DNA from: Myxococcus virescens
GTDB lineage: Bacteria > Myxococcota > Myxococcia > Myxococcales > Myxococcaceae
Length of the DNA: 64,000 bases
NCBI RefSeq assembly: GCF_900101905.1
Contig: NZ_FNAJ01000009.1
Coordinates: 83,060-147,059 of the forward strand
Direction of reading: 5' to 3'
Within the stretch, counting starts at the first letter, position 1, and every line of letters starts with the position of its first letter. This document shows, piece after piece, positions 57,307 to 64,000 of this stretch. The notes below the pieces were generated by a model, which did not search any database, was not told the DNA's origin, and saw only the letters and a program-made list of their open reading frames with translations. The position numbers and the translations under genes are program-made.

Positions 57307-58203
57307 ATGGAAGAGCTGTCCCAGTCATTCCGGGTGCTCGGAGACCCGACCCGGCTGCGCATCCTCCGGTTGGTGGCCGAGGCCCCGTTGAACGTGACGG
57401 AGCTGGTGTCCCTGGTGGGCGTGGCGCAGTCCTCCGTGTCCCATCACCTGGGCAAGCTGAAGGGCCTGGGCCTGCTGCGCGAGGAGCGCCACGCGGGCTA
57501 CAGCTACTACTCGCTGGCCCTGGAGCAGGCGGACGGCCGCTGGCCGCTCATCCAGATGGCGCGGCAGGCGGAGGACGCGGCGGGGGACTCGGCGCGGCTG
57601 AAGGATTTGCTGCGGGCGCGCGAGGACCGGCAGGCGCTCAACGAGCGGCTGCTGGAGCCGGGGCAGTCGTGGTTCCTGTGGGCAGGCGCGCTGGCGTCGC
57701 TGCTGCCGCCGCTGGAGGTGGCCGACTTCGGGTGCGGCACCGGCGTGCTGAGCGTGGCCATCGCTCGCTGGGCGCGGCGCGTGTGGGCCATTGACCAGAA
57801 CGCGGACGCGCTGGACCAGGCGCGGGAGCGGGCGGGCCGTGAGGGCCTGGAGAACATCCGCTTCCTCCGCGAGGACCTGCACCGGCTGTCGCTCGCGTCC
57901 GGCAGCCTGGACCTGGTGGTGATTTCGCAGAGCCTCCACCACGTGGAGGAGCCGCAGGCGGTGCTGGCCGAGTCCGCCCGCCTGCTCAAGCCGGGCGGCC
58001 GGCTGGTGCTGTTGGAGTTGATGCCGCACGACGAGCGCTGGGTGCTGGAACGGCTGGGCCACCGGCACCTGGGCTTCGCGCCTGAATCCCTCGAAGCCGC
58101 GCTGCGCGAGGCCGGCTTCACGTCCCTGACCCGGGAGACGCACGCCCGGGACGGGGCCAGCCCCTTTCGTGTCTTCCTGCTGACTGGAGTCAAACCGTCA
58201 TGA
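57307..58203 (+). CDS. sahR: ArsR-family regulator with SAM-methyltransferase-like sensor (SahR)
   Basis: The 298-aa product has an ArsR winged helix (about 1-85: FRVLGDPTRLRILRLVAEAP, VAQSSVSHHLGKLKGLGLLR) fused to a class I methyltransferase fold (about 135-240: VADFGCGTGVLSVAIARWAR, LLKPGGRLVLLELMPHDERW). This is the SahR architecture: a repressor of SAM-cycle genes that dissociates from DNA when S-adenosylhomocysteine rises, shown in Desulfovibrio. The gene overlaps metH by 4 bp (ATGA), and a palindromic operator lies 7 bp upstream. No Shine-Dalgarno is seen, so it may be leaderless or weakly translated. Confidence 0.88.
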   Translation: MEELSQSFRVLGDPTRLRILRLVAEAPLNVTELVSLVGVAQSSVSHHLGKLKGLGLLREERHAGYSYYSLALEQADGRWPLIQMARQAEDAAGDSARLKDLLRAREDRQALNERLLEPGQSWFLWAGALASLLPPLEVADFGCGTGVLSVAIARWARRVWAIDQNADALDQARERAGREGLENIRFLREDLHRLSLASGSLDLVVISQSLHHVEEPQAVLAESARLLKPGGRLVLLELMPHDERWVLERLGHRHLGFAPESLEAALREAGFTSLTRETHARDGASPFRVFLLTGVKPS

Positions 58204-61200
58204 CGAGCCCTGTCCCCGCTGCCCTCCCGCTGCCTCCTGGTGAGAATGGCCGTCGCGTGGAGGCCCTGCGCGCCGCGATGCGTGAGCGCGTGCTGGTGCT
58301 GGATGGCGCCATGGGCACGCTGCTCCAGAACGAGGACCTCAAGGCGGCGGACTTCGGTGGCCCGGAGTACGAGGGGTGCAACGAGCACCTCGTCCTCACG
58401 CGCCCCGAGCTGGTGGAGCGCATCCATGCGCGCTACTTCGAGGCCGGCGCGGACGTGACGGAGACGGACAGCTTCGGCGGCACGCCGCTGGTGCTGGCGG
58501 AGTTCGGCCTGGGTCACAAGGCGCTCGAAATCAACGAGGCCTCCGCCCGGCTGGCGCGCAACGCCGCCGCCGCCGCCGAGGCGAAGGACGGCCGCATGCG
58601 CTGGGTGGCGGGCTCCATGGGCCCCACGACCAAGGCCATCAGCGTCACCGGCGGCGTCACCTTCGAGGAACTGGTGGACAACTTCGCGGTGCAGGCCGAA
58701 GGGCTCGCGCTGGGGGGCTCGGACTACCTGCTGATTGAGACGGCGCAGGACACCCGCAACGTGAAGGCGGCGCTGCTGGGCGCCGAGCGCGCGTTCCAGA
58801 AGCTGGGCTACGCGCTGCCGGTGGCGGTGTCCGGCACGATTGAGCCCATGGGCACCATGCTGGCCGGGCAGAGCGTGGAGAGCCTGGCCGCGTCGCTGGA
58901 GCACACGGACCTGCTGTACCTGGGCCTCAACTGCGCCACGGGCCCGGACTTCATGACGGACCACCTGCGCTCGCTGGCGTCGATGAGCGCGTTCCCCGTG
59001 TCATGTGTGCCCAACGCGGGCCTGCCGGACGAGAACGGCAACTACCTGGAGACGCCGGAGATGCTGGCGCGCTCCGTGCGGCGTTTCTGTGAGCAGGGCT
59101 GGCTCAACGTGGTGGGAGGGTGCTGTGGCACGCACGCGGGGCACATCGAGACGATGGCCAAGGCGGTGCAGGGGCTGAAGCCGCGCGCGGGCTCGCCGCG
59201 TCCCCGGGCCTCGCTGTCTGGCGTGGACTACCTGGAGGTGACGGACGAGCAGCGCCCCCTCATCGTGGGCGAGCGCACGAACGTCATCGGCAGCAAGAAG
59301 TTCAAGGAGCTCATCGTCGCCGGCCAGTTCGACGACGCGTCGGAGATTGCGCGCGCGCAGGTGAAGCGGGGCGCGCAGGTCATCGACATCTGCCTGGCCA
59401 ACCCGGACCGCGACGAACTCGAGGACATGCGCAACTTCCTGGAGGCGGTCATCAAGAAGGTGCGCGTGCCCTTGATGATTGACTCCACCGACGAGCGCGT
59501 CATCGAGATGGCGCTCACCTACAGCCAGGGCAAGGCCATCATCAATTCGGTCAACCTGGAGGACGGCGAGGAGCGCTTCGAGAAGGTGGTGCCGCTGGCG
59601 CGCCGCTTCGGTGCGGCCCTGGTGGTGGGCTGCATCGACGAGGTGGGCATGGCCGTCACGCGCCAGCGCAAGCTGGAGGTGGCGGAGCGCTCGTACGAGC
59701 TGCTGACGAAGAAGTACGGCATGAAGCCGGAGGACCTGTACTTCGACCCGCTCGTGTTCCCCTGTGCCACGGGTGACGCGCAGTACATCGGCAGCGGCGT
59801 GGAGACGATTGAAGGCGTGCGCCTCATCAAGCAGCGCTTCCCGCGCTGCAAGACGGTGTTGGGCATCTCCAACGTGTCCTTCGGTTTGCCCGCCGCGGGG
59901 CGCGAGGTGCTCAACTCCGTCTTCCTGTACCACAACGTCCAGGCGGGCCTGGACATGGCGCTGGTCAACTCGGAGAAGCTGGAGCGCTACCCGTCGCTCC
60001 CCGAGGAAGAGCGCAAGCTGTCCGAGGACCTGCTCTACAACCGCGGCGCGGACCCGGTGACGCCCTTCGCCGCGGCCTTCCGTGAGCGCAAGGCCGCGCG
60101 GGCCCAGGTGAGCACGCTGCCGCTGGAGGAGCGGCTCCAGCGCTACATCATCGAAGGCACGCGTGACGGCCTCACCGCGGACCTGGAAGCGGCCATGCAG
60201 AAGTACTCGCCGCTGGAAATCATCAACGGCCCGCTGATGAAGGGCATGGACGAGGTGGGCCGCCTCTTCGGCGCCAACGAGCTGATTGTCGCGGAGGTGC
60301 TCCAGAGCGCCGAGTCCATGAAGGCGGCGGTGAGCTTCCTGGAGCCGCACATGAGCAAGGCCCAGGCGGCCATGCGCGGCAAGGTGGTGCTCGCCACGGT
60401 GAAGGGTGACGTGCACGACATCGGGAAGAACCTGGTGGAAATCATCCTGGCCAACAACGGCTTCCACATCGTGAATCTGGGCATCAAGGTGCCCCCCGAG
60501 CAGCTGGTGCAGGCCGTGCGCGAGCACCAGCCGGACATCCTGGGGCTGTCGGGCCTGCTGGTGAAGAGCGCGCACCAGATGGTGGCCACCGCGGAGGACC
60601 TGAAGCGGGCGGGCGTGGACGTGCCGATCCTGGTGGGCGGCGCCGCGCTCAGCCGCAACTTCGTGGACCGCAACATCGCCCCGGCCTACGGCGCCGGCAC
60701 GGTGGCCTACGCGCAGGACGCGATGAACGGGCTCGAGCTGGCCAAGCAGATTGTCGACCCGTCCTCGCACGAGAAGCTGCGCGGCGAGCTGGCCGTCCGC
60801 CGGGAGAAGCTGGCGCGCGAGGTGAAGGAGCGGCCGGCTCCGGCGGCGGTCGTGACGCGCGGGCGCAGCGCGGAGGTGAAGGTGTTGGACGCCGTGCCGT
60901 CCGCGCCGGACTGGGAGCGGCACGTGCTGTCGAACACGCCGCTGGACCACATCTGGAAGTTCATCAACCCGGTGATGCTGTACGGGCGGCACCTGGGCCT
61001 GCGCTCTTCAGCGCGTGTGCTGGGCACGCCGGCCGAGGCGGAGCTGGCGAAGACGGAGGAGGGGCGCAAGGCGCTGGCCCTCAAGGAGGCCGTGGAGGAG
61101 CTGAAGGGCTTCCTGCGCGGCGGCCTCATGCAGGCGCGCGCCGTGTTCCAGTTCTACAAGGCGGGCAGTGACGGCAACCGGGTGGTGCTCTTCGACGGCG

Positions 61201-61715
61201 CGTCCGGCAAGGAGGCCGCGTCCTTCGACTTCCCGCGCCAGGACCGCGAAGGCGGCCTGTGCCTGGCGGATTACCTGCGCCCGCTGGAGGGCGGCGCGCC
61301 GACGGACAACGTGGCCATGTTCGTCGTCACCGCGGGCTCCGGCATCCGCGAGCTGTCCGAGGAGCTGAAGGCGAAGGGCGAGTTCCTGAAGATGCACGCG
61401 GTGCAGGCGCTGGCGCTGGAGACGGCGGAGGGCTACGCGGAGCTGCTGCACACGCAGCTGCGCAGCATGTGGGGCACGCCGGACCGGCAGGACATGACGA
61501 TGCTGGAGCGCTTCCGCGCGGAGTACGTGGGCAAGCGCTACTCCTTCGGCTACCCGGCCTGTCCCCGGCTGGAGGACCAGTCGAAGCTGTTCGCGGCGCT
61601 GCGGCCGGAGGACATCGGCGTGCAGCTCACGGACGGCTCCATGATGGAGCCGGAGGCCTCGGTGTCCGCCATCGTCTTCCACCATCCGCAGGCGTCGTAC
61701 TTCTCCGTGACGTGA
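58200..61715 (+). CDS. metH: Cobalamin-dependent methionine synthase
   Basis: The 1171-aa product, close to the usual 1200-1230, has four modules. The homocysteine domain has RVLVLDGAMGTLLQNE and zinc cysteines in GLNCATGPDF and VVGGCCGTHAGHIE (about residues 20-320). The methyltetrahydrofolate domain has IVGERTNVIGSKKFKEL and MIDSTDERVIEMAL (about 350-600). The B12 domain has DVHDIGKNLVEII (DxHxxG, about 735-745). The SAM reactivation domain has YVGKRYSFGYPACPRLEDQ at the end (about 1110-1140). It makes methionine from homocysteine with 5-methyl-THF. Overlap with sahR indicates control by SAH. Confidence 0.97.
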   Translation: MTSPVPAALPLPPGENGRRVEALRAAMRERVLVLDGAMGTLLQNEDLKAADFGGPEYEGCNEHLVLTRPELVERIHARYFEAGADVTETDSFGGTPLVLAEFGLGHKALEINEASARLARNAAAAAEAKDGRMRWVAGSMGPTTKAISVTGGVTFEELVDNFAVQAEGLALGGSDYLLIETAQDTRNVKAALLGAERAFQKLGYALPVAVSGTIEPMGTMLAGQSVESLAASLEHTDLLYLGLNCATGPDFMTDHLRSLASMSAFPVSCVPNAGLPDENGNYLETPEMLARSVRRFCEQGWLNVVGGCCGTHAGHIETMAKAVQGLKPRAGSPRPRASLSGVDYLEVTDEQRPLIVGERTNVIGSKKFKELIVAGQFDDASEIARAQVKRGAQVIDICLANPDRDELEDMRNFLEAVIKKVRVPLMIDSTDERVIEMALTYSQGKAIINSVNLEDGEERFEKVVPLARRFGAALVVGCIDEVGMAVTRQRKLEVAERSYELLTKKYGMKPEDLYFDPLVFPCATGDAQYIGSGVETIEGVRLIKQRFPRCKTVLGISNVSFGLPAAGREVLNSVFLYHNVQAGLDMALVNSEKLERYPSLPEEERKLSEDLLYNRGADPVTPFAAAFRERKAARAQVSTLPLEERLQRYIIEGTRDGLTADLEAAMQKYSPLEIINGPLMKGMDEVGRLFGANELIVAEVLQSAESMKAAVSFLEPHMSKAQAAMRGKVVLATVKGDVHDIGKNLVEIILANNGFHIVNLGIKVPPEQLVQAVREHQPDILGLSGLLVKSAHQMVATAEDLKRAGVDVPILVGGAALSRNFVDRNIAPAYGAGTVAYAQDAMNGLELAKQIVDPSSHEKLRGELAVRREKLAREVKERPAPAAVVTRGRSAEVKVLDAVPSAPDWERHVLSNTPLDHIWKFINPVMLYGRHLGLRSSARVLGTPAEAELAKTEEGRKALALKEAVEELKGFLRGGLMQARAVFQFYKAGSDGNRVVLFDGASGKEAASFDFPRQDREGGLCLADYLRPLEGGAPTDNVAMFVVTAGSGIRELSEELKAKGEFLKMHAVQALALETAEGYAELLHTQLRSMWGTPDRQDMTMLERFRAEYVGKRYSFGYPACPRLEDQSKLFAALRPEDIGVQLTDGSMMEPEASVSAIVFHHPQASYFSVT

Positions 61716-62394
61716 CGGCTCGGAAGTGAATGCTGGCAGTTCGTCCCGCCGCGCAGGCAACGCTCGCCCGCGGCGGGACTCCGCCATGCGGAGCGGTGTA
61801 AGGGGTTGCACTGATGCCGCTGCTTGGATGGCAGGCAAATACACTCAGGATTGGCGTAAGGGCTTTCATCTAGCGCCTCTGAGGCGGGGTGTATGTTTTC
61901 AGGGCGCCTGGAAGCCATGAATCCATATCATCTCAATCTGGCAGAAAAAGAGTTGAAGGCATTGATTGCGGGTTCACTATCGGTATGATGCCGACCGTTC
62001 CTGCAGTCCAGTTGAATGGGGGCGCCTCGAGCGCCCTTGAGGGGGGAGACACCGCCGTGAGACTCCAGGCGAATCGCTGTCATTTCCGTCGCACCGTCAG
62101 GAGCGCATCCGCTCCTGGCCGGGCCGCGAGGTCGTGGACCGCCCAACGGCCTGGTGCCGCCTAGCACGTCCGCTTCTTCCAGCGGAACCCACGCAATCAC
62201 ACGCAAAGTTCAAGGCATTGCCCGCTGGCGGTTCGCGAGGAGCCTGTTCTTCGCCCTCGTTCGCGGGATTGCCAGCGCAGAAAACCGCTCCCGGAGCAGG
62301 GCCGTGTGCCCACGGCACGGGTGCGGGCGACAGTCCCTGTCGTCATCACGTTCTCGGCGACAGGGGACGTGAGTCTTTCCAATCAGGAGGATGC
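61716..62394 (+). promoter_or_regulatory. Long intergenic region with a promoter candidate and hairpin-rich leader
   Basis: The 679-bp gap has a local fall in G+C at about 61830-61995. A sigma-70-like pair TTGATT, 16 nt, TATGAT (61962-61989) lies 406 nt before the next start. The putative leader holds several hairpins: GGGCGC/GCGCCC (62020-62036), GGAGCG/CGCTCC (62100-62115), GCTCC/GGAGC (62287-62297) and CCCTGTCG/CGACAGGG (62335-62365). The last is just before AGGAGG at 62385-62390. No known riboswitch consensus was recognised. Confidence 0.5.
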
Positions 62395-63327
62395 ATGAAG
62401 AAGACATTTCTGCCGACGCTCGCAGTTGCCTTCGGAATTGCCACACAGGCCACGGCGGCGTGGGTGCCCAGTCACTATCGTTGCGCGTTCGACCAGCTCA
62501 CCTCGGACCAGGCGCGCGGCCGCCAGTCCTGGGCGAAGCGGTGGGCAGACGCGGACCCGTACAACATCTCGACCGGGAAGGATCAGCGCTTCTGGGCCAC
62601 CGTCTACGACCAGGACGCGCAGGACGCCCTCAACCTGTTCAACACCCACGTGTATCCGGTGTATGTGGACCCGAACGCGGGCTATGAGCCCTGGCGCGGC
62701 CCCGGCGCGCTCGGCACTGACACCGCGGCCCTCACCGGCAACCAGATTGACGCGCTGAACCACCTCGCGAAGCCCGTGCATGTCGTCATGGACGGCGTCT
62801 GCGAGCCGGGCTGCTACACCCCGGACCAGAAGGTGCTCTTCCAGGATGGCTACGTTCCCATCCAGAAGGCGCAGGAGGCTGGCACCGCCGAGCTCGTCAC
62901 GCTCTCCCCGGATGCCTCGTTCGGCAACCTGCGCACGATGCCGAACACGGTGGAGCGCTACACCCTGGACCGTGACCCCGCCCAGCAGGACATCCTTGTC
63001 TTCCGCACGCGGTCGGGGGGCAGCCTGTCCGTGACGCTCGAGCACCCGCTCGTCACCGCCGAGGGCTCGATGAAGAAGGCCAAGGACTTCGTCGCCGGAG
63101 AGCACCTGGTCCGGCAGGACGGCACGACGGACGAAATCACCGGCATCCAGCAACAGGCCTGGTTCGGCAAGGTCTACAACCTGCGCCCCGTCACCCACGA
63201 CCTGACCTCGAACATCCTCGTGGCCGAGGGCTACCTCAACGGCTCCGGGCGATTCCAGAGCGAGTACGTGGAGGAGCTCAACCGCCTCATCCTCCGCGTC
63301 AACGTCCCGGATGAGCTCATCCCGTAA
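62395..63327 (+). CDS. Secreted Hint-domain protein
   Basis: From ATG 62395 (AGGAGG 5 nt upstream) the product is 310 aa. Signal peptide at 1-21 (KKTFLPTLAVAFGIATQATA). Residues 22-135 are a unique N-terminal domain with NLFNTHVYPVYVDPNAGYEP. Residues 140-282 form a Hint (Hedgehog/intein) domain: Cys140 in GCYTPDQKV, block B TLEHPLVTAEG (about 214-224) and the last strand NILVAEGYLNG (about 273-283). The intein-like terminal His-Asn is replaced, so ordinary splicing is unlikely; N-terminal autocleavage, as in Hedgehog, remains possible. It may process itself after secretion. A membrane-anchored protein follows. Confidence 0.85.
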   Translation: MKKTFLPTLAVAFGIATQATAAWVPSHYRCAFDQLTSDQARGRQSWAKRWADADPYNISTGKDQRFWATVYDQDAQDALNLFNTHVYPVYVDPNAGYEPWRGPGALGTDTAALTGNQIDALNHLAKPVHVVMDGVCEPGCYTPDQKVLFQDGYVPIQKAQEAGTAELVTLSPDASFGNLRTMPNTVERYTLDRDPAQQDILVFRTRSGGSLSVTLEHPLVTAEGSMKKAKDFVAGEHLVRQDGTTDEITGIQQQAWFGKVYNLRPVTHDLTSNILVAEGYLNGSGRFQSEYVEELNRLILRVNVPDELIP

Positions 63328-63368
63328 GGGGTGACTCCTCCCCTGAATCCCAGGCAGCCCCGGACCGG

Positions 63369-63389
63369 GCCCCCGGCAGACACGGGGGC
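63369..63389 (+). terminator. Hairpin between the Hint gene and the next gene
   Basis: GCCCCCG, 7-nt loop, CGGGGGC forms a perfect 7-bp stem 41 nt after the Hint stop. No T-run follows, so termination may be partial and the next gene may still be cotranscribed. Confidence 0.4.
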
Positions 63390-63428
63390 TCCGTCCTCCC
63401 TGATTCACAGACGCGAGGTCCACCGAAG

Positions 63429-64000
63429 ATGGCCCGTTTCCCTCTCATGCCCAGAACAGTCCTACCCCTCATCGGCGCCCTGGCGCTGGCGGCGGCGTTT
63501 GTCTTCTGGCTGCTGCTCCCGGAGCCGTCTTCCGTGCCGTCATCCGCCCCGCTCGTCGCGGCGGTGCCCGAACCTCGTCACGTCCCGGCGCCCGCCACCG
63601 TGCCCACGCCGCGCCCGGGGCTGGCTCAGGGGGCCACCCTCCTGGTCAACACGCCGCTCGCGCCGGCCTCGGGCCCGGTGCCAGCCGCGCTCGCGCGGCC
63701 TGGGTCCCCGCTGGATGCGGTTCGCCAGCGCGTCATGGCCGCGAACCCGGACCTGGCGCAGTTCCGTCATCTGCAACGCAAGGTGTTGCGCAAGGGTGAC
63801 GAGCAGGCGTCGCTCCAATCCCTCTTCAAGGACCGCGAAGTCATTGATGCCGCGAAGGCGGACCTGCTGGCCACCGGGGAGCGGACCTTCTCCGCGGATG
63901 CGCAGTTCCGGCGGCTCTACCAGGTGGAGTTCCTGGGCTCCGCGCTCGAGTGGAAGGACAACCCGGAGCGCCCCGCGCTGCTCAACGACCTCGAGGAGTT
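63429..64000 (+). CDS. Membrane-anchored exported protein, partial (C-terminus beyond window)
   Basis: The frame opens at ATG 63429 and remains open to the window edge (190 codons). A TM/signal anchor lies at about 10-32 (VLPLIGALALAAAFVFWLLL), followed by a Pro/Val/Ala-rich tether. After it comes a helical domain (PLDAVRQRVMAANPDLAQFR; REVIDAAKADLLATGERTFS). No family is recognised. It is 101 bp after the Hint gene in the same orientation, so a functional link is possible. Confidence 0.72.
   Translation, partial: MARFPLMPRTVLPLIGALALAAAFVFWLLLPEPSSVPSSAPLVAAVPEPRHVPAPATVPTPRPGLAQGATLLVNTPLAPASGPVPAALARPGSPLDAVRQRVMAANPDLAQFRHLQRKVLRKGDEQASLQSLFKDREVIDAAKADLLATGERTFSADAQFRRLYQVEFLGSALEWKDNPERPALLNDLEE

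Noticed and set aside
59001..60992. 663-aa minus-strand open frame opposite metH
   Set aside because: His/Arg/Leu-rich shadow; metH has full domain support on the other strand.
61990..62394. c-di-GMP or SAM riboswitch in the Hint leader
   Set aside because: I could not match GEMM or SAM core nucleotides; only generic hairpins are visible.
62395..63327. Functional intein interrupting a host gene
   Set aside because: The Hint domain ends near the C-terminus without the His-Asn and C-extein residue, so protein splicing is unlikely.

Overview
The window is strongly G+C-rich, with near-universal G/C third codon positions and very few gaps. It carries a textbook mglBA pair (MglA 195 aa, MglB 159 aa), which places it in the genus Myxococcus or a very close relative. 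Other features fit a predatory, gliding myxobacterium: long TPR proteins, AgmX/PglI-type C-terminal domains, a Ser/Thr kinase and many lipoproteins. I see no insertion sequence, prophage or CRISPR array, so this looks like core chromosome.

Layout. (1) 1-12643, minus strand: mglB-mglA, then a tightly packed run of envelope genes. These are a periplasmic coiled-coil protein, two large TPR proteins, a TPR lipoprotein, a small exported protein, an FHA-like/TM/AgmX-domain protein, a cyclic-nucleotide-binding protein, an exported helical protein and an outer-membrane beta-barrel cut by the window edge. Composition and order resemble the gltD-E-F-G block of the Glt gliding machine and its Nfs spore-coat paralogue, so this is probably a Glt/Nfs-type complex encoded next to the motility GTPase switch. 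(2) 12970-18370, plus strand: three genes joined by GTGA overlaps. They encode a carboxypeptidase-regulatory-domain protein, a FecR-domain lipoprotein and a transmembrane kinase whose extracytoplasmic tail is an AgmX/PglI-type domain. (3) 18407-21813, minus strand: recR, ebfC/ybaB and dnaX. dnaX is split by a +1 frame change between the gamma-length part and the tau tail.

(4) 23458-25992, minus strand: a translation block with serS, four tRNA-Ser genes (anticodons UGA, GCU, CGA, GGA) that together read all six Ser codons, tRNA-Arg(ACG), tadA (the enzyme that deaminates A34 of that tRNA-Arg) and the 4.5S SRP RNA, closed by a hairpin. (5) 26139-30998: a very large membrane protein with a zinc ribbon, fifteen IPLPG repeats, a GYF-like domain, one TM segment and a TPR solenoid. 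(6) 31205-36214, plus strand: five genes for an apparent envelope glycolipid or polysaccharide pathway, followed by two tandem copies of a 71-bp terminator-like repeat. (7) 36616-41269: a lipoprotein, a second single-TM TPR giant and a small membrane protein.

(8) 41283-56315: mixed housekeeping and small envelope genes, including recQ, radC, trxB, a Cys/Met-type PLP enzyme, moaC, a Nudix hydrolase, a SirB1-like protein, a YiiX-like protein and a subtilase. (9) 56319-61715: a patatin-like hydrolase divergent from sahR-metH, where an ArsR/methyltransferase-fold regulator overlaps B12-dependent methionine synthase and has a palindromic operator just upstream. (10) 61716-64000: a long, hairpin-rich non-coding leader, a secreted Hint-domain protein and the start of a membrane-anchored exported protein.

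The best candidates for under-described biology are the Glt/Nfs-like operon beside mglBA, the AgmX-tailed kinase operon, the zinc-ribbon/GYF/TPR giant, the split dnaX, the serine-decoding cluster and the Hint protein with its long leader. All assignments come from reading the sequence; no database search was run.
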